In this document: positions 24,720-33,204 of the stretch, in pieces
How the letters are laid out: the number at the start of each line of letters is the position of its first letter
Position numbering within the stretch: the stretch's first letter is position 1
DNA from: Levilactobacillus tujiorum
GTDB taxonomy: Bacteria > Bacillota > Bacilli > Lactobacillales > Lactobacillaceae
Direction of reading: 5' to 3'
Assembly (NCBI RefSeq): GCF_012641185.1
Contig: NZ_JAAXLK010000003.1
Location: 2,075 to 66,074 of the forward strand
Length of the DNA stretch: 64,000 nucleotides
Program-made: the position numbers and the translations under genes
The notes under the pieces: model-generated
Seen by the model: the letters and a program-made list of their open reading frames with translations, nothing else
Told to the model about the DNA's origin: nothing
Database searches by the model: none

Positions 24720-27464
24720 ATGGAGCACTATGATGGACCAGCTTTTTTCCGGAAGTTTGCGGTAAAGCCGAGCCCCGAACAATTAGAAGATACGACAGCT
24801 GAACGGGCGCAACGCTCTGTCAATCAGCGCCAGGAACGCAATGATCGTTTACGGCAACGTGAGGAACGAGAGACACAACGACAGGCGGCTACCCAGCAAG
24901 CACACCAGGCCGCGGCTACGCATGCAACGCCAGAGAGTTCTGCGGCGGCGACTGCCGAGAGTAGTGCCAGCGCGGAGAACTACCGGCCATTTCAAGTGAC
25001 CCCGATCCCTAAGCAATTGCATTGGTCACATCCGACTGCAAAATCACGGCGTCGTTATCGGCGTCTCATTGCCGGCTTACAGAAAGACGAGAGTAGTTTT
25101 TTTCTGTTTGGTTCGGCTGATGAAGCGGCGGACTCTGCGGCAACGATCACCAATCATTCGGTAGACGATCAAACTCACACGGCGACTACGGCAGTGAGTG
25201 CAACATCAGCAGCCGATTCAGCGGCTGTTCACGCAGACACAGTGGCAAATCAAGCAGCTGTGAAGAGTTCTGTTGCGGCGACATCGAGTGTGGCGGACTC
25301 AGCAACCGTGACTATGCCACAATCAGCGGCGGTCAAAGCAGCGGCGCCAACGGAAGTCTTTTACCCAACGTCAGCACAGTCAACGGCCACAGAGCCAGCT
25401 GATTCAGTGGCTTCGGCTACGAGTATGAGCAGTTCAGCGGCTGATTATTTGCCAGTCGGTATGGATCGCACGACTACGGCCAGTGAAGCGAGCCGGTCGG
25501 CGGAGACAACGCCGACGAGTGCAGCTACATCTGCAGTGTCGGCACGAGAAGCAACGTCAGCGGCGGTGCAGGTCAGTTCGGCGGCCGCTGTTCGCTCGAC
25601 TGGTCATCTGGTGGTCAGCTCTGCCGCTGGCGTACCAGCTAGTGTGGCGTCAGCTAAACATCATCCGGCAGTGACTGCGACCGCTGCGGCTAAGCAAGTG
25701 TCCACGTCCGTCGCTGACTTGGGCGCAACCAGTTCTGCGGCGGCCACAACGTCGAGTGCAGACTCCACGCCGGTCTCGTCAGCAGCTATCGACCAGCGGC
25801 CTACCGAAGTGAATCAGCTGTTGGAGCGGGCGCAAGCGGACGAGCCCAAAGCAGCCAAGACGCCAGCTAAGCCTAAAGCCAAACCGAGTCGGGGGCTAGG
25901 CCACTCGCTCGGAGATATCATGCAAGAAGAGGGGAATGATCAACGGAACCTCGCGTTATTTGATCGGCCCACTACTGATACGGCACAAGCCAACGATACC
26001 GATGAGACAAGCACGCGTGGCTATCATTTTCCAAGCGTTGATCTGTTACCTAAGCCCGTCGTCCCTGACGAAGAGGCGCTGGATGAATGGATTGAGCATC
26101 AAGCAGAGGTCTTGGACGCGACGCTGAGTGCCTTTCACGTCGACGCTCACGTGACGGATTGGACTGTGGGGCCAACGGTTACCCAATTTCAGATCAGCCT
26201 CGCCTTAGGTGTCAAGGTGAATAAGATCACCAACTTAAATGATGATCTGAAGCTAGCCTTGGCAGCCAAGGACATTCGAATCGAAGCACCAATTCCGGGC
26301 AAGACCACGGTCGGGATTGAAATTCCTAATGTCAAATCACGGCCGGTCATGTTGTCTGAAATTCTCAATTCGGCGGCTTTCAAGAATAGTGAATCACCGT
26401 TGACGGTCGCACTGGGGGTTGATTTGTTCGGCAAGCCACAAGTGACCGACTTGCGAAAGATGCCGCACGGATTGATTGCCGGGGCAACGGGTTCCGGGAA
26501 GAGTGTGTTCATCAATTCTCTGTTGCTGTCGATTCTGTATAAGGCGACGCCAGCACAAGTGAAACTGTTATTGATCGATCCTAAGGCAGTGGAAATGGCG
26601 CCGTATGATGCGCTGCCTCACCTATTGTCACCAGTGATTTCCGACCCCAAGGCCGCTGCGGCTGCCTTGAAGTGGGTTGTCACTGAAATGGATCAACGCT
26701 ATGAAAAGCTGGCTGCGGCGGGTGTTCGGAACATTGAACAATTCAATGACCGGGCGGATGCCAACGATGAGCCTTCGCTCAAAATGCCATATATCGTTAT
26801 TATTATTGACGAGTTAGCTGACCTGATGATGATGGCTGCTAGTGAGGTTCAAGACTACATCGTCCGGATTACGCAAAAAGCTCGGGCAGCCGGGATTCAC
26901 CTGTTAGTTGCGACGCAGCGGCCAAGCGTGGACATTGTGACGGGGACGATTAAGAACAACATTCCAACGCGGATTGCCTTCATGGTTTCTAGTCAGATTG
27001 ACTCACGGACCATCCTGGATACTGCCGGAGCTGAAAGCCTGTTAGGTCGCGGTGATATGCTGTATCTCGGTAATGGTGCGAGCCAGCCGATGCGGTTACA
27101 GGGGGCCTTTGTGGAATCTGAGGTCGACGCGATTACTGATTTTGTCCGCACGCAAGGTAAACCGCATTACGCCTTTGAACCCAAGGGATTACTCCAACGG
27201 GAAACGGCTGAAGAGAATCAGGATGAACTGTTACCCAAAGTTTTAGAATATATTGCCCAAGAAAAGACCGTATCAACGTCTAAGTTACAACGGGTCTTCT
27301 CAATCGGCTACAATCGTGCCGCTAATCTGATTGATGATTTGGAACAAAGTCATTACGTATCACCACAGCATGGATCGAAGCCGCGTGAGGTCTACCTCAC
27401 GCCGGATGATCTGGGTAAGGACCTCCCCGAACCGCACGACAAGGATGCACCATTTTCATCATAA
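24720..27464 (+). CDS. sftA: DNA translocase SftA (soluble FtsK/SpoIIIE family)
   Basis: 914 residues. There are no N-terminal membrane helices, which separates it from SpoIIIE/FtsK and matches SftA, the soluble septum-associated translocase that clears chromosome ends during division. Residues 1-110 are charged and Gln/Arg-rich. Residues about 110-365 are an Ala/Ser/Thr/Val low-complexity linker. The motor follows, with an FtsK beta-domain start VDAHVTDWTVGPTVTQFQI, Walker A GATGSGKS (about 588-595) and Walker B IIIDELADLM (about 693-702). A C-terminal winged-helix gamma domain from about 840 (SKLQRVFSIGYNRAANLIDDLE) reads polar DNA motifs. The start is ATG 24720 after AAGGAGGAA. murC follows, as in Bacillus. 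Confidence 0.92.
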   Translation: MEHYDGPAFFRKFAVKPSPEQLEDTTAERAQRSVNQRQERNDRLRQREERETQRQAATQQAHQAAATHATPESSAAATAESSASAENYRPFQVTPIPKQLHWSHPTAKSRRRYRRLIAGLQKDESSFFLFGSADEAADSAATITNHSVDDQTHTATTAVSATSAADSAAVHADTVANQAAVKSSVAATSSVADSATVTMPQSAAVKAAAPTEVFYPTSAQSTATEPADSVASATSMSSSAADYLPVGMDRTTTASEASRSAETTPTSAATSAVSAREATSAAVQVSSAAAVRSTGHLVVSSAAGVPASVASAKHHPAVTATAAAKQVSTSVADLGATSSAAATTSSADSTPVSSAAIDQRPTEVNQLLERAQADEPKAAKTPAKPKAKPSRGLGHSLGDIMQEEGNDQRNLALFDRPTTDTAQANDTDETSTRGYHFPSVDLLPKPVVPDEEALDEWIEHQAEVLDATLSAFHVDAHVTDWTVGPTVTQFQISLALGVKVNKITNLNDDLKLALAAKDIRIEAPIPGKTTVGIEIPNVKSRPVMLSEILNSAAFKNSESPLTVALGVDLFGKPQVTDLRKMPHGLIAGATGSGKSVFINSLLLSILYKATPAQVKLLLIDPKAVEMAPYDALPHLLSPVISDPKAAAAALKWVVTEMDQRYEKLAAAGVRNIEQFNDRADANDEPSLKMPYIVIIIDELADLMMMAASEVQDYIVRITQKARAAGIHLLVATQRPSVDIVTGTIKNNIPTRIAFMVSSQIDSRTILDTAGAESLLGRGDMLYLGNGASQPMRLQGAFVESEVDAITDFVRTQGKPHYAFEPKGLLQRETAEENQDELLPKVLEYIAQEKTVSTSKLQRVFSIGYNRAANLIDDLEQSHYVSPQHGSKPREVYLTPDDLGKDLPEPHDKDAPFSS

Positions 27465-27602
27465 GGTGAATAGTCGTCACGACTCTTTAATTGGTCTACG
27501 CCTTTTAAGGGGTGGGGGGATATGCTAGAATGGAAAAAGAGTCACTCGCACGGTTGGTGAAGTCCCGTGGCCTGACCGCAAAGAGTAGAAAAGAGGATCA
27601 TA

Positions 27603-28934
27603 ATGGATAACGCAACGGTTTATCATTTTGTCGGAATTAAAGGATCAGGGATGAGCGCCCTTGCCCTGATTTTACATGATAAGGGCTTCAAGGTTCAGGG
27701 GTCAGATATCACTCAGTACACGTTTACCCAACGTGGCTTGGAAAAGGCGGGCATTAAGGTCATGGGCTTTGATGACGCTAATATTCATGAAGGACTCACC
27801 GTCATTGCCGGGAACTCTTTCACGGATGATCATCCAGAAATCAAGAAGGCTCGCGCCATGGGCTTGCCCGTTTACCGTTACCATGAATTCTTAGGCCACT
27901 TGATCGAAGGCTACACTAGTATTGGTGTTGCTGGTGCACACGGTAAGACCAGTACCACTGGTTTGCTGTCACATGTGCTCAGCGGGGTGGCACCGACTTC
28001 TTACCTGATTGGTGATGGTACGGGGAAGGGTACGCCGAATGCTCGTTTCTTTGTCTATGAAGCTGATGAATACCGGCGGCACTTCCTGGCAACTAAGCCA
28101 GACTACGCAATTATGACCAATATTGACTTCGATCACCCCGATTACTACACCGGGATTGATGATGTTTACAGTGCCTTTGAGACTTGGGCTAACCAAGTGA
28201 AGAAGGGGATCTTTGCCTGGGGTGACGATCCAGAATTACGGAAATTGAAGACGGATGTGCCCGTCTACTACTATGGGACGAACGATCGTGATGATTTCCA
28301 AGCTAAGAATATTAAGCGTTCAACTACTGGGTCAACCTTTGACGTTTATCATGAAGGTAAGAACTTGGGGAACTTTGAAATTCACTTGTTTGGTGAACAC
28401 AACGTTCTCAACAGTTTGGCAGTCATTGCCGTTTCTTACTTTGAAAAGGTCAACATGGACGAAATTAAGCGAGAATTGGCTGATTTCAAAGGGGTTAAGC
28501 GTCGTTTCACGGAACGTAAGCTGGCCGACATGACGATCATTGATGACTACGCGCACCATCCATCCGAAATCAAGGCAACGTTGGATGCTGCTCGGCAGAA
28601 GTATCCGGACAAAGAGATCATTGCGGTCTTCCAGCCCCATACCTTCAGCCGGACGATTGCACTGATGGATGACTTTGCCAAGAGTTTAAACTTGGCTGAC
28701 AAGGTCTTCTTGACCAACATCTTCAGTTCAGCACGGGAGACGGAAGGTGCCGTTTCCAGCAAGGACTTGGCTGCAAAGATTGCCAAGGGTGGCGAGATCT
28801 TGACGGTGGACAATATGTCACCACTGTTGGATTTCCACGATGCTGTGGTGGTCTTCATGGGTGCCGGCGACGTACAGAAGTACGAACGGGCTTACGAAGA
28901 ACTACTGAGCCACTTATCTTTGAAGAATAACTAA
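27603..28934 (+). CDS. murC: UDP-N-acetylmuramate-L-alanine ligase
   Basis: 443 residues, the first amino-acid ligase of peptidoglycan precursor synthesis. UDP-binding GIKGSGMSA (12-20), ATP P-loop [14 protein letters not shown] (about 110-123), the EADEYRRHF metal/ATP region and [12 protein letters not shown] (Mur-ligase motif) are all intact. SD AAGAGGATC. It lies 138 bases behind sftA; TGC-TAGAAT near 27521 is a possible own promoter. Confidence 0.96.
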   Translation: MDNATVYHFVGIKGSGMSALALILHDKGFKVQGSDITQYTFTQRGLEKAGIKVMGFDDANIHEGLTVIAGNSFTDDHPEIKKARAMGLPVYRYHEFLGHLIEGYTSIGVAGAHGKTSTTGLLSHVLSGVAPTSYLIGDGTGKGTPNARFFVYEADEYRRHFLATKPDYAIMTNIDFDHPDYYTGIDDVYSAFETWANQVKKGIFAWGDDPELRKLKTDVPVYYYGTNDRDDFQAKNIKRSTTGSTFDVYHEGKNLGNFEIHLFGEHNVLNSLAVIAVSYFEKVNMDEIKRELADFKGVKRRFTERKLADMTIIDDYAHHPSEIKATLDAARQKYPDKEIIAVFQPHTFSRTIALMDDFAKSLNLADKVFLTNIFSSARETEGAVSSKDLAAKIAKGGEILTVDNMSPLLDFHDAVVVFMGAGDVQKYERAYEELLSHLSLKNN

Positions 28935-28950
28935 ATTTGATTGATTTGAG

Positions 28951-28985
28951 GCGCTCGCTGGCAACTGCTGGTGGGCGCTTTTTTA
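28951..28985 (+). terminator. murC terminator
   Basis: GCGCTCGC (28951-28958) with GTGGGCGC (28971-28978), including G-T pairs, then TTTTTT. Confidence 0.85.
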
Positions 28986-29221
28986 CGTGGTAAATCGGTA
29001 AGGCTAAACTGGCCGCACTCCGGCTGCCAGGGATTCCGCCTGCTGTGGGGACGCTTCAGCCTGGAAGGACCACCAGTCTTCTCGCTCGATTTGAAGCTAC
29101 GAAACCCACGTATCTTCAAAGTCGCCCGTGCTGTAAAGCTGGCTAAAAATCGCCAGCTAACACCACTTTCACGGCTGGCTCCATCCCTGACCGCCTCCGG
29201 CTTTGACTGGGATTTACCACG
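28986..29221 (+). repeat. Dispersed structured repeat, family 1, with 11-bp perfect terminal inverted repeats
   Basis: CGTGGTAAATC (28986-28996) and GATTTACCACG (29211-29221) bound a 236-bp element that starts right after the murC terminator. Hairpins inside: TTTGAAG-c-TACG/CGTA-t-CTTCAAA (29090-29120) and AGCTGGC/GCCAGCT (29137-29158). It aligns with the reverse complement of 7501-7719 and, more weakly, with 7262-7430. The open frame across it lacks an SD and is not a gene. Confidence 0.75.
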
Positions 29222-29760
29222 ACAACAGTTGGGGGAACAGGTTACTTGATGATTTTAATTCAATCGATAACGACTATGACTGTTATCATCTCAGTTGCCT
29301 AAGAGTGCTGTATCAGCCGTGAGGTCGGCAGATATGGGCTCAGGCGCGTCGTTCTACTTAGTCGGTGAGTGAACTTCTCGCTGGCTTAGTAGAAAACCAA
29401 GCTTGTAGACTCGGCACCTTCGAGGCTTCAAGTTGTGTTCGCACCGTTCCAGCCCATATCTGCTGACCGGCAAGGCGAAGGAACCGCTACGTTGCCTAGT
29501 TTCAACGTCACAGTTATTGTTAGGACGGTATAGTCAGGGAACAATCTGCCGTAAAGGGTGCTGACAGCGGTTATCCGATGGACTAGAATGATAAAGGTGA
29601 ATACGGTTACATAGGATGGGCAGTTTGTCGAGGACATCTGTCCTGAAAATGGCCAAAATTGGGCTAATTTTCATGTGAAAGCGGATACATTTAGAGCATC
29701 ACGTCATTGGGATTTGAGACGTGGTTTGCTAATCTTATCTTGTAAGGAGTTGCTTGGGTC
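29222..29760. other. Gene-free region between repeat family 1 and the Crp-like regulator
   Basis: 29323-29468 is a family-3 inverted-repeat element (separate entry). The rest, 29490-29760, must carry the promoter and any operator of the regulator operon; I see no clear box. No coding frame with an SD is present. Confidence 0.5.
29323..29468. repeat. Structured repeat, family 3, with 18-bp inverted arms
   Basis: GGTCGGCAGATATGGGCT (29323-29340) and AGCCCATATCTGCTGACC (29451-29468) pair at 17 of 18 positions plus one G-T. Inside are TTCTACT/AGTAGAA with an inner GGTGAG/CTCGCT (29352-29394) and a second imperfect hairpin (about 29400-29434). One arm and its flank recur at 53938-53969. Confidence 0.7.
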
Positions 29761-30423
29761 ATGAGAAACGATATCTTTGCTTTAGTGGACCAAACACCGC
29801 AGTTGCAACAATTGTTACGAACTTGTCCGTTACATATCATCAATGAATTTGAAGTTGAACAATTTGACGTGGGCGATTTCCAGTTTTTACAAGGAAATAA
29901 ATACGACAATACTTATATCGTGGCAGCCGGTAAGGTAAAAATTTATCTCATGTCGGCTGGTGGCAAGGCGGTAGCGTTAGATATTTATGAACAAGGGGCA
30001 TTTGTTGGTGAGCAGGAAGCCTTGCTAGACAAGCCTTACAGCGCTTCGGTGGTTAATTTGACACCGGTAACGGTGTTGAAAATATCAAATGATTTGTTTA
30101 AAGTCTGGCTCAAAGAAGATCAACACTTTTCGCAAGAATTGATTTACAATTTATCTATGCAGATTTTTACCTTGACGAATCGAACGGAACGTTATAGTTT
30201 ACATTCGGCGTTGGATCAAGCAATTTCATATCTCATTTGGGCAACACAGCGTAACCAGGTGATGACGCGGGCGAATCTCCTCGATGAGATTGATACGTCT
30301 AGTCGGAACCTCAATCGCATTCTGAAACAACTTCGGGATTTAGGTGTGATTACGATTCGTAAATCCCAGATTGTTGTGACGGACTTACCACAATTGATCA
30401 CCATTCTAAGAAATGAGGGATAG
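29761..30423 (+). CDS. Crp/Fnr-family transcriptional regulator
   Basis: 220 residues: a cyclic-nucleotide-binding-like barrel (about 15-125, with VAAGKVKIYLMSAGGKAVALDIYEQGAFVGEQEAL) and a C-terminal helix-turn-helix (about 165-215, DEIDTSSRNLNRILKQLRDLGVI). There are no Cys clusters for an Fe-S site, so it is not an Fnr-type oxygen sensor; the ligand is unknown. The winged helix differs from the classic E-x-x-x-R Crp recognition pattern. It is followed after two bases by a nucleoside phosphorylase and then PnuC, so it likely regulates their uptake and salvage pathway. Start ATG 29761, weak SD AAGGAG about 17 bases away. Confidence 0.85.
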   Translation: MRNDIFALVDQTPQLQQLLRTCPLHIINEFEVEQFDVGDFQFLQGNKYDNTYIVAAGKVKIYLMSAGGKAVALDIYEQGAFVGEQEALLDKPYSASVVNLTPVTVLKISNDLFKVWLKEDQHFSQELIYNLSMQIFTLTNRTERYSLHSALDQAISYLIWATQRNQVMTRANLLDEIDTSSRNLNRILKQLRDLGVITIRKSQIVVTDLPQLITILRNEG

Positions 30424-30425
30424 AA

Positions 30426-31151
30426 ATGACAGAACCAGAACCACATACACAATTATTGCCGACAATTAATACGGATAGTGCCATCATCATGGGTGATCCT
30501 GCGCGGGTTGACCGCAGTCGTCAGTTTTTGGAAGACGTTGAAGACTGGGCATTCAATCGAGAGTATAAGTCCATCCTAGGAACGTATCAGGGCAAACGCA
30601 TTCTGATCATGTCTACCGGGATTGGTGCACCATCTACTGGCATTGCAGTCGAAGAACTCAACAATGTGGGCGTGAAAAAGGTGATTCGGGTTGGTTCGGC
30701 TGGCGCAATGCAGTCTGGCATCGACCTGGGAAAGTTAATTATCGGTGAAGGGGTTGTCAGAGATGATGGCTTGACCAGTAAGTATGTGCCGGCTATTTAT
30801 CCAGCAGTGCCGGCTTTCAGGTTGTTAGCGCTAGCCCACTATTACGCCCCCGAGGCTTACTACGGGATTATTCGGTCGCATGATGGGTTTTACATGGATG
30901 ATAATGCGAAGAATGAAGCCTTTTGGTCAGCTAAGGGGATCTTGGGAGCGGACATGGAGTCCGGCGCGATGATGGTTATCGGTCGTCAGCGCGGGCTGGA
31001 GACACTCTCGATCCTGAATAACGTGGTGCTCTATGAGGGAGATTTGGCTGCGGGGGTCAGCGACCTTACAAATGGTGACGATCTCATGGCGCAGGGTGAA
31101 ACCGCGTCAATCAAGCTAGCACTGAACATTCTGAGCGATCAGTCTTTGTAA
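30426..31151 (+). CDS. Nucleoside phosphorylase (uridine/purine phosphorylase family)
   Basis: 241 residues of the PNP/UDP family, which splits a nucleoside with phosphate into base and ribose 1-phosphate. Landmarks: IMGDPARVDR near residue 19-28 (phosphate site), MSTGIGAPSTGIAVEEL, RVGSAGAMQ (phosphate loop) and GADMESGAMM (ribose-binding Met-Glu). Substrate type is open: the sequence looks closest to the uridine phosphorylase-like subgroup, but the direct link to PnuC makes nicotinamide riboside a strong candidate. Start two bases behind the regulator gene, SD GAGGGA. Confidence 0.85.
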   Translation: MTEPEPHTQLLPTINTDSAIIMGDPARVDRSRQFLEDVEDWAFNREYKSILGTYQGKRILIMSTGIGAPSTGIAVEELNNVGVKKVIRVGSAGAMQSGIDLGKLIIGEGVVRDDGLTSKYVPAIYPAVPAFRLLALAHYYAPEAYYGIIRSHDGFYMDDNAKNEAFWSAKGILGADMESGAMMVIGRQRGLETLSILNNVVLYEGDLAAGVSDLTNGDDLMAQGETASIKLALNILSDQSL

Positions 31152-31190
31152 ATCAGCAAGCACAGTGATTATTGAAAAGGGGAATTCGAT

Positions 31191-31916
31191 ATGGACAATG
31201 CAAAACAACACAATTGGTGGTATAACCAGTTATTTACGAACTGGAAAAAATTTGAGGTCATCTACGTTTCAATCTTAATTTTGCTCCAACTGGTCGTTTA
31301 CATGATCGTGCCGGATAGCTTCATTGGGATGATTTCTGGTGTTGGTGGGGTTCTGTGTCTGGTATATGGGATGAAGGGCCGGAAGATTTCGTTTATCTTT
31401 GGCTTGGTTCAATGCTTAGCCATGACATATGTTGCCTGGATTAGCCACGCCTATGGGTCTTTTGCTATGGATATTATTTATGTTATTTCACAACCCATTG
31501 GCTGGTACATGTGGGGACACGACGAGGCCACTCATTCCTTTAAGAAAAATACGCGGCGGTGGATCTTCATTGGGGCGTTCGTCGCTTGGGCGATCGGCTG
31601 GATTGTGCTCGCCGCTTTAAACGGTCAACTGCCATACTTTGACTCCGTGAACTTTGTGGTCAGCATCATTGCCCAACTCCTGTACATTTTGAAGTACAAG
31701 GAAAATTGGTCACTGTGGATCGTGGTAAATATTGCCAACGTTTTGTACTGGAGTATCTTGACGGTTCAGATTCTAATTGGTGCGACAAGCATTGGGACAC
31801 TAGGGGCGAACCTTTCCCAAGTGGCCTTACAAGCAGCACTCTTATTCAACTCAATTTATGCGACCAAAGTTTGGGCCAGTGGCGAGGCCGATAATGAAGG
31901 TGGCGCCGGTAAATAA
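31191..31916 (+). CDS. pnuC: PnuC-family nicotinamide riboside transporter
   Basis: 241 residues, seven hydrophobic helices. The PnuC signature parts are visible: the N-terminal WKKFEVIY segment, SGVGGVLCLVYGMKGRKISFIFGLVQC, ISQPIGWYMWGHD, and the late helix pair with AQLLYILKYKENWSLWIVVNIANVLYW, whose Trp/Asn residues form the riboside site. PnuC moves nicotinamide riboside by facilitated diffusion driven by intracellular trapping. Here trapping could be phosphorolysis by the preceding gene or phosphorylation elsewhere. SD AAAAGGGG. Confidence 0.9.
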   Translation: MDNAKQHNWWYNQLFTNWKKFEVIYVSILILLQLVVYMIVPDSFIGMISGVGGVLCLVYGMKGRKISFIFGLVQCLAMTYVAWISHAYGSFAMDIIYVISQPIGWYMWGHDEATHSFKKNTRRWIFIGAFVAWAIGWIVLAALNGQLPYFDSVNFVVSIIAQLLYILKYKENWSLWIVVNIANVLYWSILTVQILIGATSIGTLGANLSQVALQAALLFNSIYATKVWASGEADNEGGAGK

Positions 31917-31951
31917 TTGGCCGCAATATAAATTTAACAATTAAGAACAGC

Positions 31952-31985
31952 AAGGGGAGTGGCGCGGACCATTCCCCTTTTTGTT
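31952..31985 (+). terminator. Terminator of the pnuC operon
   Basis: AAGGGGAGTGG/CCATTCCCCTT stem with one G-T pair, T-run after. Confidence 0.88.
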
Positions 31986-32113
31986 CGGCTTGTCCGCGAC
32001 GGATTACTTGTATTTGGTGATGGATTTGATAGAATATACTCTAATAAACCAGAAGCAATGCCGCAATCGTGCGGTGTTCGGCTGGAAAAGTTTTGATAAA
32101 AAGGAGCGTTTCA

Positions 32114-32818
32114 ATGAACAACTATGAACAGCAACCCCGTCAAACAATTAATACCGAGGTCGGCCTTAACGGTTTTATGACTAAGATGTTCGGTTGGATG
32201 GGCTTGTCTGTGCTGGTATCTGCTGTGACGGCTTTTGTTATGGCAACCCAGTTCAGAGGTGCCTTACAGAACCTCAGCGGCGGTATGATTATCTTGCCAA
32301 TTGTTGTGTGGTTCATCTTACCATTCGTGATTAGCGGACAATCTATGAAACGTCCAACTGCGGCCTTGGTTGGCCTAATGGTCTACGCGGTCGTCACTGG
32401 GGCCGTCTTCTCAATCTATACGTTGGTTTACAGCAATGCTTCAATTGCGGCAGCTTTCGTGTCTAGTGCCGCGGTCTTCCTGACCATGGCAACGATTGGG
32501 GCCACGACTAAGCGTGATCTGACCAAGATTGGTACGCAGGCTACAGCCGCATTGATTGGGTTAATCGTGGCAATGTTGATTAATATCTTCTTGCAGAGTT
32601 CGCTGATTGCCATGATCTTCTCCTTCATCGCCGTGATTATCTTTGCCGCTTTAACGGCTTGGGATACCCAACGGATGAAGAAGATGTATCTCCAATACGG
32701 TGATCAAGTTTCAGAAACGGGTCTAGCAATTAACGGTGCCTTACAACTGTACTTGGACTTCGTTAACTTGTTCTTACAACTCTTACAAATCTTTGGCCTG
32801 TTTGGTGGTCGCGATTAA
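32114..32818 (+). CDS. BAX inhibitor-1 (BI-1/YbhL) family membrane protein
   Basis: 234 residues with seven hydrophobic helices and the usual BI-1 elements: an N-terminal tail with NTEVGLNGFMTKMFGWMGLSVLVSA, a central TGAVFSIYTLVYS, and the late AALTAWDTQRMKKMY with LQLYLDFVNLFLQLLQI. The family is suspected to form calcium-leak channels; its bacterial role is unclear. The start is ATG 32114 behind AAAAAGGAG; the longer frame to 32069 runs through a CCGCA/TGCGG hairpin in the leader and is rejected. Confidence 0.88.
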   Translation: MNNYEQQPRQTINTEVGLNGFMTKMFGWMGLSVLVSAVTAFVMATQFRGALQNLSGGMIILPIVVWFILPFVISGQSMKRPTAALVGLMVYAVVTGAVFSIYTLVYSNASIAAAFVSSAAVFLTMATIGATTKRDLTKIGTQATAALIGLIVAMLINIFLQSSLIAMIFSFIAVIIFAALTAWDTQRMKKMYLQYGDQVSETGLAINGALQLYLDFVNLFLQLLQIFGLFGGRD

Positions 32819-32839
32819 TCACTGAATGGTCGACAGATA

Positions 32840-32874
32840 AGCGAGATGCCGGGATAACTGGTATCTCGCTTTTT
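32840..32874 (+). terminator. Terminator of the BI-1 gene
   Basis: AGCGAGAT/ATCTCGCT stem with inner CC/GG, then TTTTT. Confidence 0.9.
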
Positions 32875-33204
32875 GCATGCTGCAATTGAACGATTTTTGA
32901 TGATTAACGGGTCGGTCGGATCCACATTGATCAGGGCTTGTTTTTCTGATCGAAAGGACATTGGCAAGTGATTAGATTACTGATATAGCAGCTTAATGTG
33001 TCATACAATTGATTTGTCGAGGACTCGGTGGTCAAGTGTGATAGGAAATACGATCCGTGGGCATGACTGCCGGTGGATTTTCAAGATTAGGCGCTAACTT
33101 CTTAGTTAAAACGGTTTTTCATTTCGGATTTTAAGTTATCTTTGGTAAAATATAAGCAGATTACGCGAGTGGCAGAGGTTTGGCCCACTCGGGAGGAGCG
33201 AATT
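32875..33204. other. Leader region of polA
   Basis: No gene. A TGG-TAAAAT extended -10 lies near 33144-33149. A hairpin CGAGTGG (33166-33172) with CCACTCG (33185-33191) touches the first base of the polA SD. The region before 33100 shows nothing recognisable. Confidence 0.5.

Noticed and set aside
28971-29249. Plus-strand 92-residue frame over the family-1 repeat
   Set aside because: It starts inside the murC terminator, has no SD, and the equivalent frame is not kept in the other repeat copy.
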